The notes below the pieces were generated by a model. That model made no database searches, was not told the DNA's origin, and saw only the letters and a program-made list of their open reading frames with translations. From Solirubrobacterales bacterium (lineage in GTDB: Bacteria; Actinomycetota; Thermoleophilia; Solirubrobacterales; 70-9): 64,000 nt of DNA. Each line of letters starts with the position of its first letter. The first letter of the stretch is position 1. The stretch is taken from contig JAMLGI010000006.1 in the NCBI GenBank assembly GCA_023958085.1, forward strand, positions 1 through 64,000. The letters are read 5' to 3'. Positions 41,582-50,326 of this stretch are shown piece by piece. Both the position numbers and the translations under genes were made by a program.

Positions 41582-43915
41582 TCAGTCCGCCAGGGCTCGC
41601 TCGAGCGCGGAGGTCACGATCGGGGCGTGTTCGACGGTGAAGGCAAGTGGCGGGCGGATCTTCAGGACGTTTCCGTGGCGGCCGGTCGTCCCGGTCAGGA
41701 TCCCGGACCGACGCATCTCGTCCCGCAGCCGGACGGCCGTCGCCGGATCCGGCTCGCGGGTGTCCCGATCACGTACCAACTCGACCCCCCAGGCAAGGCC
41801 GACACCCCTCACGTCCCCGATCGCCGGATGGCTCGTCGCGATCCCGGTCAGACCCTCTCCCAGAGCGTCACCGGCCTGCCGGGTGCGAGCCAGCACCCTT
41901 TCGTCCTCGATCACGTCGAGGACCGCGAGCGCGGCGGCTGCGCTGACCGGATTGCCGCCGAAGGTGCTGAAAAGCGAGGTGCGCTCCGCGATCGGCTCGG
42001 CCAGGTCGCGCCGGGTGATCACTGCCGCAACCGGGTGGCCGTTGCCCATCGGCTTGCCGAGGGTCACGAAGTCGGGAACCACGTCGAATCGTTCGAAGCA
42101 CCACATCGCCTCCCCGGTGCGTCCGTGACCGGCCTGAACCTCGTCGGCGATCCAGAGTCCACCCGCGCCTCTGGTTGCCCGGACCAGGTTCTGGACGTAG
42201 GCCGGATCGAGATCCTCGATCCCGTCGCTGAGGACCAGGCCGTCGAGGATCGTTGCCGCCGGAGTCAGGTTCTGCTCCGCGAGACGGCCGATAGCGGCGG
42301 TGATCCCGGTCGCGTCGAGATGCTCTTTGCGGTAACTGTCGGCGACGGGGAAGGTCTCCACATGCCCCGGGCAGACGCTGTCGAACCAGACCTCGGGGGA
42401 GAGGGCGGCGGTGGCCTCGGTCACCCCGTGGTAGGCGTGGTCGGAGCAGAGTGCCCCCCGGTTGCCGGTCGCCGCGGCCGCCAGGCGCCAGGCCCAGTCG
42501 TTGGCCTCGGAGCCGGAGTTGACCAGCAGCACCGTGTCGAGTTCCGGCGGACAGGTGGCCGCCAGCCGTTCGGCCAGTTCGATTGCCGCCGGGTGGAGGT
42601 AGCGGGTGTGGGTGTTGAGCGTTCGGCTCTGTCGGGCGATCGCCTCGGTCACCCGGGGATGGCCGTGGCCGACGCAGGGCACGTTGTTGTAGGCATCCAG
42701 ATAGCGGCGACCGTCTGTCGCGGTGATCCAGACCCCCGCTGCCGACGCAACCTCGACCGGCTCCTCGTAGAAGAGCGGTTCGATCGCCGGCCCGAAAACG
42801 GCAGCCCGTCTGGTCGCCAGTACGACCGGTTCATCCTTCACCGTCCCCGATGCGCCGAGGCTCCGGGCCAGTTCATCCCAGCCGACCGACTCCAGGCGCT
42901 CGAGAATGCGGCGTCGGCTCTCGTTGTACCGCTCGGCGAAATCCGCCTCCTCAAGCCCCTCCGCCACCCGCCACGAACTGATCGCGATCGTGATCGCGGA
43001 ACGTGCCGCCCAGGCAACCCCGAGCGCCTCCAGTTCGATCTCCTCCAGCGGCACCCGCCGCTGGTATCCGTCGAGGACGAGTCGGGCGCGGCGCAGCATC
43101 TCGGTCGACTCATCCGGTGGGACGACCGAGTCGAGCACCGACGCGAGGTCGGTCACCAGCGCGGTGTGGCTCATGTCACCGAAGTCGATGATCCCGGTGA
43201 TCAACCCTTCACGGTCGGTGATCGTGTTGTCAACGGTGAGGTCGGCGTGCAGCACCTGTGCCCGGAGCCTCGGCCAGGCCGGTGCGGCCCGTTCCGCAAA
43301 TGCATCGAGGGTCCGTCCGACCAGGGCGCGGGTGTCCCGGTCAACGATCTGTCCGAGCAGCTCGCGGGACCGGAGCGCGTGCTGGACGTCCCACAGCATC
43401 ACCCGGTGGGCCTCTGGATGAAAGAAGCCGCGCATCGCCTGGCCCAGGCGGGCCGCCGTGTCACCCCAGGCGCCGAGCGCGGCATCGGAAAGGGACTCCG
43501 GCTCGATCCGGCTGGCGCCGGGCAGCGGGTCGTAGAGCCGCGCCTGACAGATTCGCCCCACGGCGTCCGGCCACGGGGCACGCAGGGTGGACGGATCTTC
43601 CCCCGGTCCGTCCGGACCGGTCTCCGCGGCCGAGATCGGGCGATGCGGCAGGGCGACGACCAGTTCCGGATCGACCGCGGCCACATGCAGGGCCGCGGCC
43701 GCCTCCATGTCGAGCACGGCCGGATCCTCCGACGGATTTGAAACCTTGAGGATCGCAACCGGAACCCCGTCCGTGTCGTCGAGGGCAAAGGTGCGATCGC
43801 GTTCGCTGCCGAGATCCCGGGCTGCATGCGCCCCGACCCCGAAGAGATCAACCCCGGCCCTCACCGCGTCGATCGCATCCATCCGCGGTCGGTTGGCGGT
43901 CAACACCTCGTCCAT
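41582..43915 (-). CDS. Aminoglycoside phosphotransferase-like kinase fused to class III aminotransferase
   Basis: A 777-residue bifunctional protein. Residues about 25-330 are an APH/choline kinase-like domain with the catalytic HADLTVDNT and metal-binding IIDFGDMSH. Residues about 350-777 are a class III PLP-dependent aminotransferase with DEVQAGHGRTG and the Schiff-base Lys in TLGKPMGNGHP. Related fusions are compared with hydroxylysine kinase and ethanolamine-phosphate phospholyase (AGXT2L); a kinase followed by a phospho-lyase is plausible. Some homologues carry a peptidase domain between the two; here it is absent. It stands alone on its strand. Confidence 0.88.
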   Translation of the reverse strand: MDEVLTANRPRMDAIDAVRAGVDLFGVGAHAARDLGSERDRTFALDDTDGVPVAILKVSNPSEDPAVLDMEAAAALHVAAVDPELVVALPHRPISAAETGPDGPGEDPSTLRAPWPDAVGRICQARLYDPLPGASRIEPESLSDAALGAWGDTAARLGQAMRGFFHPEAHRVMLWDVQHALRSRELLGQIVDRDTRALVGRTLDAFAERAAPAWPRLRAQVLHADLTVDNTITDREGLITGIIDFGDMSHTALVTDLASVLDSVVPPDESTEMLRRARLVLDGYQRRVPLEEIELEALGVAWAARSAITIAISSWRVAEGLEEADFAERYNESRRRILERLESVGWDELARSLGASGTVKDEPVVLATRRAAVFGPAIEPLFYEEPVEVASAAGVWITATDGRRYLDAYNNVPCVGHGHPRVTEAIARQSRTLNTHTRYLHPAAIELAERLAATCPPELDTVLLVNSGSEANDWAWRLAAAATGNRGALCSDHAYHGVTEATAALSPEVWFDSVCPGHVETFPVADSYRKEHLDATGITAAIGRLAEQNLTPAATILDGLVLSDGIEDLDPAYVQNLVRATRGAGGLWIADEVQAGHGRTGEAMWCFERFDVVPDFVTLGKPMGNGHPVAAVITRRDLAEPIAERTSLFSTFGGNPVSAAAALAVLDVIEDERVLARTRQAGDALGEGLTGIATSHPAIGDVRGVGLAWGVELVRDRDTREPDPATAVRLRDEMRRSGILTGTTGRHGNVLKIRPPLAFTVEHAPIVTSALERALAD

Positions 43916-43982
43916 ACAGCCATGTTAAGACCAGCGGGACGGGCCGGTGAATCCTGCCCGGTCCAGCCGGAATGCGCGGCAG

Positions 43983-45068
43983 CTATCGCCTCAACCGGAC
44001 CGGGACGGTGTGGAAGCCGCCGTATGGGGGTTGCTCCCGGGTGGCCTCCCGGGCGGGATCGAGCTCGATCCCCTCGGTGGCGGCCAGAAGTTCCTCGATC
44101 ATCACGCGGAGTTCCAGGGTCGAAAGTGCCCGTCCGGGACATACATGCGGCCCGATTCCATAGACGACGTTACGGGAGGCGTTCTCGCGGGGTCGGAACG
44201 CGTCCGGATCACCGATTGCCTCCGGATCACGATTGGCTCGGGTCCAGTTCAGCAGGACCCGTTCCCCGGCCGGGATCAGCTCGCCGCCGACCTCGACCCC
44301 GGTCGTGGTGATCCGCTTGTTGAAGGTGAAGGGATCGTCAATCCGGAGGATCTCGTCGATGCCGGCATCGATCCCGGCGGTCCCGGGGCCCTGTCGCCAC
44401 TTCTCCTGAAGCCCCGGGTCGGTGGCCAGCCGGTGGACGACGACCCCGACGCAGAGGGCGATCGAGCCGAGATCTCCGGCGGTCCAGTTGCGGAGGATGC
44501 TGACGATCTCCTCTGTCGTCAGATTTCTTCCGTCGATCTGCTCCCCGAGCAGCGAGGTGGTGACGTCGGCCGGAGCTTCCGAGCCTGCCGCCAGACGGGC
44601 TTCGACCTGGGTACGGACGATCGCATCGAACCGCTCAGCCACCTCCCGGGTCCGGTCGGGATCGCGCGAACGGGTGGCCCTGCGGTTGGCGTCCATCCAC
44701 TCCAGCAGGGTGTCCTCGATGTCGGTCGGCCAGCCGAGCCAGGCGCTCTGGGCGCGGACCGCGAAGCGGGCCCCGATCTCGTCCACGGCATCGACCGTCC
44801 GTTCGAACGGAACTGAACGGACAAGGTCCGCGGCAATCTCACGGAATACCGGTTCCAGCGGCGCGATTGCTTCCGGTTCGAGGTAACGATCGACCAGAGC
44901 CCGGTATCGGCGATGCTGTTCGCCGTCCATCCCGTTCGGCACGTTCAGATAGCGCGAAGCCGCACTGGAGAAGGTTTCCGGGTCGCGGGCAGCGGCGACC
45001 ACCTCGGCGTGGCCGGAGAGCACCCAGGTACCGCTTTCATCTCGGCTGACCGGGCAGCTTCGACTCAA
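43983..45068 (-). CDS. Cytochrome P450
   Basis: A 361-residue soluble monooxygenase. The heme-ligand motif is YGIGPHVCPGRALS, the ExxR helix reads DEILRID, and the I-helix has AGDLGS in place of the usual (A/G)Gx(D/E)T(T/S), so the proton-relay Thr may be missing. Electron-transfer partners are not encoded nearby. The TTG at 45068 is the only start I can support; some P450s have 30-40 more N-terminal residues. Its start lies 11 bases after the short CtaA stop, so the two may be cotranscribed. Confidence 0.85.
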   Translation of the reverse strand: MSRSCPVSRDESGTWVLSGHAEVVAAARDPETFSSAASRYLNVPNGMDGEQHRRYRALVDRYLEPEAIAPLEPVFREIAADLVRSVPFERTVDAVDEIGARFAVRAQSAWLGWPTDIEDTLLEWMDANRRATRSRDPDRTREVAERFDAIVRTQVEARLAAGSEAPADVTTSLLGEQIDGRNLTTEEIVSILRNWTAGDLGSIALCVGVVVHRLATDPGLQEKWRQGPGTAGIDAGIDEILRIDDPFTFNKRITTTGVEVGGELIPAGERVLLNWTRANRDPEAIGDPDAFRPRENASRNVVYGIGPHVCPGRALSTLELRVMIEELLAATEGIELDPAREATREQPPYGGFHTVPVRLRR

Positions 45069-45079
45069 GGCAGCACCGC

Positions 45080-45526
45080 TCAGGCCGGGGCCGGGGCGAG
45101 CGTGGCGGAGCGCTCACGTTCCGGAATCTGCACGTAGGTCAAGCCGGCCCAGAAAACCACCGCCCAGACCAGGGTGCCGAGGGTGAGGTGGCCGACGATC
45201 AGACCCGCATGCTTGCCCATCCACACGTTGAGCGCCCCGAGCAGAACCTGGAGCAGGACCAGGCTCAGAACGGCCACCAGACCGGCCACCAGCCGGTGGG
45301 TGAACTCGACCATGGTGCTGCCACCGACCAGCGGGATCACCTTGCCGGTGCAGAGCGGCCAGCCGTGGGTGCCACTGCCGGCCGGCCCGCAGCCGAGCCC
45401 GGAATCGCTGACCCGCACCACTCCACCGATCACGATCAGGACGAAGGTCGCGATCGCGGTCACGGCAGTCAACTGCCGGAACCTGGTCAGATCAACGGAA
45501 CTGGATTCGGACTTCACGGACGTCAT
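45080..45526 (-). CDS. Short CtaA/COX15 heme A synthase-like protein (internally deleted)
   Basis: A 148-residue protein with the N-terminal half features of CtaA: first helix (LTAVTAIATFVLIVIGGVV), the SGLGCGP and GWPLC cysteine loop, and the FTHRLVAGL heme ligand. It then runs without the usual loop into LQVLLGALNV and the VGHLTLGTLV helix, as though TM2 and TM3 were joined by an in-frame deletion, and stops after this half. It could be a compact heme A synthase variant or a decayed copy. ATG at 45526 chosen; an ATG at 45547 is an alternative. Confidence 0.7.
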   Translation of the reverse strand: MTSVKSESSSVDLTRFRQLTAVTAIATFVLIVIGGVVRVSDSGLGCGPAGSGTHGWPLCTGKVIPLVGGSTMVEFTHRLVAGLVAVLSLVLLQVLLGALNVWMGKHAGLIVGHLTLGTLVWAVVFWAGLTYVQIPERERSATLAPAPA

Positions 45527-45726
45527 CACCCCGGGGAATACTGCCACCGCCGTCCACCCGGTCGGACCGGATCGGCCACAGGCTCCCTGCGGGTTTCACG
45601 CCACGAGTCCTGCGGGTTTCTGCCCTTGGTCTGACGCCCCGATACCCGTAACGTTGCCGAATTCCGGCTGGGGGAGAGGCGGTGATGGTGCCCGGACCCC
45701 ATAAATCCGCCAAAAGAGGGATTCCG

Positions 45727-46542
45727 ATGGCAGACGCTCCCAACGTGCAGGACTACGTCAATCCGGACCAGGTGACCGCCGGGATGGTGGCCAAGGGTGC
45801 GGCCAAGGCCCGACTCTCGGTCAAGGACATGCTGATCCGCGGGTTCATGTCGGGGATGCTGCTCGGCTTTGCGACCTCGGTGGCGCTCACCGCGGTCGCG
45901 GATGGATCGCCGCCCTGGGTCGGCGCCCTGCTCTTCCCGCTCGGGTTCGTGATTCTGATGCTGCTCGGGTTCGAGCTGGTCACCAGCTACTTCGTCCTGA
46001 TCCCGACCGCGCAGTTCGACGGGCAGGCAACCGTATCCCAGATGGCCCGTGCCTGGGGCTGGGTGTTCCTCGCCAACCTGATCGGCTCGCTCACCTACGC
46101 GGTCCTGCTCTACTGGGCGGTCACCAAGTTCGGCCACGTTGACGCCGGTGCGCTCGGCCAGGTGATCGTCGAGAAGGCCGAATCGAAGACCCTGGCCTAC
46201 AAAGAGGTTGGCGCCACGGCCGGGGTGGCAACCGCTTTCGTCAAGGCGATCCTCTGCAACTGGATGGTGGCCACCGGGGCGATCATGCTGCTGGTATCCA
46301 CCAGCGTGATCGGCAAGATCGTCGGAATCTGGCTGCCGATCTTCGCCTTCTTCGCGATGGGTTTCGAACACTCGGTGGTCAACATGTTCCTGATCCCGGC
46401 CGGGATCCTGTTCGGGGACACGATCACGATCGCCGACTGGTGGCAGTGGAACCAGATCACGGTCACGCTCGGCAACATCGTCGGGGCGATTCTGTTCGGG
46501 GCGATGGTGATGTACTACACCCACTCGGTCCGCGAAAAGTAG
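45727..46542 (+). CDS. Formate/nitrite transporter family channel
   Basis: A 271-residue pentameric-type channel of the FocA/NirC fold with six membrane helices. Family signatures: the helix-break region LVTSYFVLI, the FLANLIGSLTYAV Omega-loop region and CNWMVATGAIMLL. ALCNW and GFEHSVVNM form the second half. It moves formate, nitrite or a related monovalent anion across the membrane; the substrate is not deducible. The ATG at 45727 has AGAGGG upstream; the GTG at 45682 is less likely. Confidence 0.87.
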   Translation: MADAPNVQDYVNPDQVTAGMVAKGAAKARLSVKDMLIRGFMSGMLLGFATSVALTAVADGSPPWVGALLFPLGFVILMLLGFELVTSYFVLIPTAQFDGQATVSQMARAWGWVFLANLIGSLTYAVLLYWAVTKFGHVDAGALGQVIVEKAESKTLAYKEVGATAGVATAFVKAILCNWMVATGAIMLLVSTSVIGKIVGIWLPIFAFFAMGFEHSVVNMFLIPAGILFGDTITIADWWQWNQITVTLGNIVGAILFGAMVMYYTHSVREK

Positions 46543-46547
46543 GCCAT

Positions 46548-46581
46548 CCGGACCCGCCCCGGGCCGGGGATTCCGGTCCGG
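46548..46581 (+). terminator. Hairpin after the FNT gene
   Basis: CCGGACC (46548-46554) pairs with GGTCCGG (46575-46581), enclosing a GC-rich loop (CCCCGGGCCGGGG) that can itself fold. It lies six bases after the stop. There is no T-tract, so it is placed by position. Confidence 0.45.
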
Positions 46582-46722
46582 TTGAAATCCGATCGTGGCG
46601 GTCGGCTTGCATTTTCGGAGCGCACCGGCTACGTTGATTAGCGGTCGTTTCTCGGAACGGCACCTTCGGTGGCCAGGAACCGGATTCAGGCAACTTCCCC
46701 GCGATGCTTGAGGAGACGGACG

Positions 46723-47703
46723 ATGGAGACCGAAACACGCAGACCCCGGTGGACGGCAATCGGGATTTTCCTGGCCTTGGTTCTCGGAATGGCCCTGCTG
46801 CCGAGCGCAGCCGGAGCGTCACCGAACCACTTTCTGAAGATCTACAAGGTCGAGGTCCAGGTGGACCTCAACGGTGGCCAGTCCGCCCACGAGCACGTCT
46901 ACTGCAACGCCGGCGACTACGCCGTTGACGGGATGTGGCGGGTCGATCATGTCGACCAGGCGAATCCCCAGATCGGGGTGTTCGGGGACATGCGTGACGT
47001 TTCGGTCAACCGCTCCTACAGCGACCTGCAACAAGGCGGGAACGGCGCCAAGTGGCATTTCGAGATGGTCAACAACGCGGACGGCCGGGCCCAGCTCAAG
47101 ATCTTCGCCGTATGCCTCGGGAGCAAGACGGTCGAGAACAGCCATCAGCACCGGATCTACGTCAGGCCACTTAAAACCACGGCCTGGTTCCCGGGAAGCG
47201 ACTTCTCCAGTCCGGCCCTCCGGTGTGGTTCCGGCGAAATCACGGTCGGACCCGGCTTCAAGCGTCTTTCGGGCGGTGACCTCTGGCTGAAGAGCTCCTA
47301 CCCCGGCTCCCCGCTGAACGCATCGTGGAACTGGAACTTCACGGTCTCGACTCCGACCTCGATGGAGATGAGTGTGCTCTGTCTGAGGAAGACCACCGGC
47401 TGGACCTGGGGCCACAGGCACAATCTCCTGACCTACCTGAAACCGGGCTACTGGCCGCTCGGTGCCCAGGCGGTCAAGAAGAAGGCGGTTCAGGAGAAGC
47501 GGGTTTCCTGTGCCGACGGCTACAAGGCGATCGTCGGTGCGGTCGGGATCGCACCGTGGAACCATGGCTGGATTCACTTCCTCGGCATGGACCCCCGGCC
47601 GAAGACCCGGGCCTTCAAGTTCTGGAACACCTATCCGTACAGTGATCTGCCGGTCTACCTGGCGACAATCTGTCTCAGGGTCAGAACCGGCAACCAGTAC
47701 TGA
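46723..47703 (+). CDS. Secreted protein with three Cys-paired internal repeats
   Basis: A 326-residue exported protein with a signal peptide (about 12-32, IFLALVLGMALLPSAAGA). The mature part shows three units of about 75-100 residues, each starting with a Cys (VYCNAGDYAVDGMW, LRCGSGEITVGPGF, VSCADGYKAIVGAVG) and ending with Cys in a strand (FAVCLGSKT, SVLCLRKTT, ATICLRVRT). Each pair probably forms a disulfide. His and Trp are frequent (GWTWGHRH, NHGWIHFLG). The family is not recognised. GAGGAG precedes the ATG at 46723. Confidence 0.72.
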   Translation: METETRRPRWTAIGIFLALVLGMALLPSAAGASPNHFLKIYKVEVQVDLNGGQSAHEHVYCNAGDYAVDGMWRVDHVDQANPQIGVFGDMRDVSVNRSYSDLQQGGNGAKWHFEMVNNADGRAQLKIFAVCLGSKTVENSHQHRIYVRPLKTTAWFPGSDFSSPALRCGSGEITVGPGFKRLSGGDLWLKSSYPGSPLNASWNWNFTVSTPTSMEMSVLCLRKTTGWTWGHRHNLLTYLKPGYWPLGAQAVKKKAVQEKRVSCADGYKAIVGAVGIAPWNHGWIHFLGMDPRPKTRAFKFWNTYPYSDLPVYLATICLRVRTGNQY

Positions 47704-47721
47704 CCCGCCCCCGGGCCCGAA

Positions 47722-47758
47722 CGGGTATCGATACGCCACCGTGGTGTGTCGATACCCG
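47722..47758. terminator. Bidirectional hairpin between convergent genes
   Basis: A long near-perfect stem pairs CGGGTATCGATAC with GTGTCGATACCCG and continues through CCAC/GTGG. Located between the secreted-repeat gene (plus) and the Nramp gene (minus). No T-tract. Confidence 0.7.
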
Positions 47759-47792
47759 GTCGGCCCCATCCTGGACGCGGGTGAAGTCAGGC

Positions 47793-49151
47793 TCAGAGGA
47801 TCGCGTCGGCCAGCAGGAAGACGTTCAACGCGGTGATGATCGCGGTCACCGCACCCATCGTGACTGTGGTCAGCCTGCGGTTGACCATCTCGCCCATCAG
47901 GTCGGCCCGACGGGTGATCATCAAGAGAGGGAATAGAGCGAACGGGATGCCGAACGAGAGCAGGATCTGGGAGTAGATCAGGGCGTCGGTGGTGTTGACC
48001 GAGAGGGCGAGGACGGTCAGGGCGGGGGCCATGGTCACCGCCCGGCGGACCAGCAGCGGGATCTTCCAGTTCATAAAGCCGTTCATCACGATCTGGCCGG
48101 CGTAGGTTCCGACGCTGGAGCTGGAGAAGCCGGAGGCCATCAGGGCGACCCCGAAGGCCAGGGCGGCACCGCCCCCGACCAGGACGGAGAGTTCACTGTG
48201 GATCGGGCCGAGATCCTCGATTCCGGTCATGCCGGAGCTGTGAAAGAGCGCCGCGGCGATGCAGAGCATCGCGAGGTTGACCACCCCGGCGATTCCGAGT
48301 CCGACCACCACATCGAGCCGGTTGTACTTGAGCAGGGTCTGTCGTTCTCTCCTGTCGACCGCCCGAATTCGACTCTTCTGGAGGGCCGAATGCAGGTAGA
48401 TGGCGTGGGGCATGACGGTCGCGCCGATGATTCCGACTGCCAGCGACAGCTGACTGGTGCCACCGAGCGAGGGAATCAAGCCTCGCGCCATCGCCTCGTA
48501 ATCCTGGTCTCCCACGGCGAAGAACATGTAGATGAACCCCGCCGCAACCAGCCCGAGCAGGGCGATGATCGCCAGCTCGAACTTGCGGTAACCGCGCTGC
48601 TCGAGCGCGAGAATTCCGAAGGCGACCACCGCGGTGATCAGGCCGGCCGGGAACAGGGGAATGCCGAAGATCAGATGAAGCCCCAGCGCCGCCCCGACGA
48701 ACTCGGCCAGGTCGGTTGCCATCGCGACGACCTCGGCCTGAACCCAGAGGACCCCGTTTGCCCGGCGCGGATACGCCTTGCGGCAGAGCTCGGGCAGGCT
48801 CCGGCCGGTGGCGAGCCCCGCCTTGGAGGTCAGGTACTGGACCAGCATCGCCATCAGGTTTGCCATCACGATCACCCAGACCAGCTGGTAGCCGTGCTTG
48901 GCCCCGGCGGCGAAGTTGGTGGCGAAATTGCCCGGGTCCACATAGGCCACCGAGGCCACGAAACCCGGGCCGAGGATCGCCAGGGTGCCGCGAACCCGGC
49001 CACGGGAGAGGATCCGTTTCAGTTCACTGGGCGTTCTTGCCACCGGGCTGAACTCGCCGGTGCGGCCCACCGCGGGCATGGTAGGTGCGTCCGAATCCGC
49101 ATCCGCTGAGTCCGGGAGGTCGGAGAGTTCCGGAGGTTCAGACGGAACCAC
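47793..49151 (-). CDS. mntH: Nramp-family divalent metal transporter
   Basis: Imports Mn2+ or Fe2+ with protons. Eleven transmembrane helices after a disordered acidic N-terminus (about 45 residues). Nramp signatures: helix 1 metal site DPGN in VAYVDPGNFATN and helix 6 MPHAIYLHSALQ. GRSLPELCRKAYP and YAGQIVMNGFM also fit. GTG start at 49151; a start nearer residue 25 is possible. Located next to a DtxR-type regulator, separated by three palindromic repeats, so Mn- or Fe-dependent repression is likely. Confidence 0.9.
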   Translation of the reverse strand: MVPSEPPELSDLPDSADADSDAPTMPAVGRTGEFSPVARTPSELKRILSRGRVRGTLAILGPGFVASVAYVDPGNFATNFAAGAKHGYQLVWVIVMANLMAMLVQYLTSKAGLATGRSLPELCRKAYPRRANGVLWVQAEVVAMATDLAEFVGAALGLHLIFGIPLFPAGLITAVVAFGILALEQRGYRKFELAIIALLGLVAAGFIYMFFAVGDQDYEAMARGLIPSLGGTSQLSLAVGIIGATVMPHAIYLHSALQKSRIRAVDRRERQTLLKYNRLDVVVGLGIAGVVNLAMLCIAAALFHSSGMTGIEDLGPIHSELSVLVGGGAALAFGVALMASGFSSSSVGTYAGQIVMNGFMNWKIPLLVRRAVTMAPALTVLALSVNTTDALIYSQILLSFGIPFALFPLLMITRRADLMGEMVNRRLTTVTMGAVTAIITALNVFLLADAIL

Positions 49152-49217
49152 GGTGCCACATTTCCGCGCCGACGGACTCCGGTGTGAATGAGGAGGAACT
49201 CAACTCATCGAAAGAGT

Positions 49218-49248
49218 AACAAAAGTCAACAGAGGCAAAACTTTCAAT
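49218..49248. promoter_or_regulatory. AT-rich direct-repeat region upstream of the Nramp gene
   Basis: AACAAAAGTCAAC and GCAAAACTTTCAA form an imperfect direct repeat in a markedly AT-rich stretch 67-97 bases upstream of the transporter start. On the minus strand TTGACT and AAAGTTTTG fall here. It is a candidate promoter or MntR/DtxR operator. The match to known DtxR boxes is poor, so this rests on position. Confidence 0.35.
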
Positions 49249-49271
49249 TTGGCATAGGGACCACCTAACTG

Positions 49272-49606
49272 TTCCGGAGCCGATAGTGGCGGCCATGCCG
49301 CCTAGACCGGCTCCAGAAGGAGCAGTCGGTCACCTGGCCCCGTCCTTTCATCTTCAAACACAACGCCTCACCCGGTGGGTGGTCGGGTCTCTTGCTTTTC
49401 GCACCGAGCGGGAGCGAATGCCAAAAGAAAAAACGTGGTCAGGACACGCCGGCCACGAAGTCTGGCCCTTCCCCGTCAACCCCAAACCATTCTGGAGCCG
49501 AAAGTGGAGCCTATGTGGCCCAAACCGGCTCCAGAATGTTTCTGCGCTGCCCCGATCCATTCTGGAGCCGATAGTGGCGGCCATGCCGCCTAAACCGGCT
49601 CCAGAA
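49272..49606. repeat. Three copies of a 47-bp palindromic REP-like repeat
   Basis: Copies at 49272-49318, 49490-49536 and 49560-49606. Each starts TTC(T/C)GGAGCCG and ends CCGGCTCCAGAA, which are reverse complements. Copies 1 and 3 contain a second, perfect inner stem GGCGGC-CAT-GCCGCC; the middle copy has diverged there but keeps the outer stem. All three are 47 bases. Spacing is 171 and 23 bases, unlike CRISPR. No ORF is likely here. Confidence 0.85.
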
Positions 49607-49632
49607 GGACTTGCCTGCCTTAGAATGGCTGC

Positions 49633-50304
49633 GTGCAAGGTAGCGAGGAGAATGCCCAGTCGGCCTCGGTCGAGGACTACCTGAAGGCGATCTACTCGCT
49701 GACCACCCGGGAGCGAACCAGCGCCTCCACCAGCGACCTCGCCCAGCTCCTCGGACTCTCAGCGGGATCGGTCTCAACCATGCTCGGCCGGATGGATGGT
49801 TCCGGACTGGTCGAGCACACCCCGTATCGCGGGGTTGAACTGACCGAGAAAGGCCAGCGGCTCGCCCTGGGGGTGATTCGCCGTCATCGCCTGCTCGAGT
49901 CGTTCCTCGCCACGAGTCTCGATATCCCCTGGGACGACGTGCATCGCTTCGCGGACGCGCTGGAGCACTCGGTCAGCGAGGAGCTGATCGACATCATCGC
50001 CCGGAAACTCGGAGACCCGGTTGCCGATCCGCACGGAGATCCCATCCCCACCCGGGACCTCGAGATCGTCTCTCCGGAAACCCGCAGCCTCGCCGACCTG
50101 ACCCCCGGAGAGGAGGGTGAGCTGATGCGGGTCTCGGACTCGGACCCAGCCATGCTGCGCTACCTGGCCGAGTGCGGTATCTCGATCGGGGATCGGGTCG
50201 AGATGGTCGCCCGCCAGCCCTTCGAGGGACCGTGCGACGTCCGGATCGGCGGGCGGGACCACTCGCTCGGTCTCGCCCTCGCCCGGGCGATCCGGATCGG
50301 TTGA
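49633..50304 (+). CDS. DtxR-family metal-dependent transcriptional regulator
   Basis: A 223-residue repressor. It has an N-terminal winged helix-turn-helix (VEDYLKAIYSL, TSDLAQLLGLSAGSVSTMLGR, GLVEHTPYRGVELTEKG), the metal-binding dimerisation domain (RRHRLLESFLA, HRFADALEHSVSEELID) and a C-terminal SH3-like FeoA domain (GDRVEMVARQPFEGP). Without structural alignment it could be MntR or IdeR type; adjacency to the Nramp gene favours Mn control. GTG start at 49633, which lies 27 bases after the third palindromic repeat. Confidence 0.88.
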   Translation: MQGSEENAQSASVEDYLKAIYSLTTRERTSASTSDLAQLLGLSAGSVSTMLGRMDGSGLVEHTPYRGVELTEKGQRLALGVIRRHRLLESFLATSLDIPWDDVHRFADALEHSVSEELIDIIARKLGDPVADPHGDPIPTRDLEIVSPETRSLADLTPGEEGELMRVSDSDPAMLRYLAECGISIGDRVEMVARQPFEGPCDVRIGGRDHSLGLALARAIRIG

Positions 50305-50326
50305 CGGCGGTCCGGGGGGTCGCCGA

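Noticed and set aside
41348-43741. 797-residue plus-strand open frame opposite the APH-aminotransferase gene
   Set aside because: Antisense of a gene with intact kinase and PLP motifs.
48198-49109. 303-residue plus-strand open frame opposite the Nramp gene
   Set aside because: Nramp motifs DPGN and MPHAIYLHS are on the minus strand; the plus reading has no domain.
49272-49606. Possible CRISPR array
   Set aside because: Only three repeats, spaced 171 and 23 bases apart, each a 47-bp self-complementary hairpin; no cas genes.
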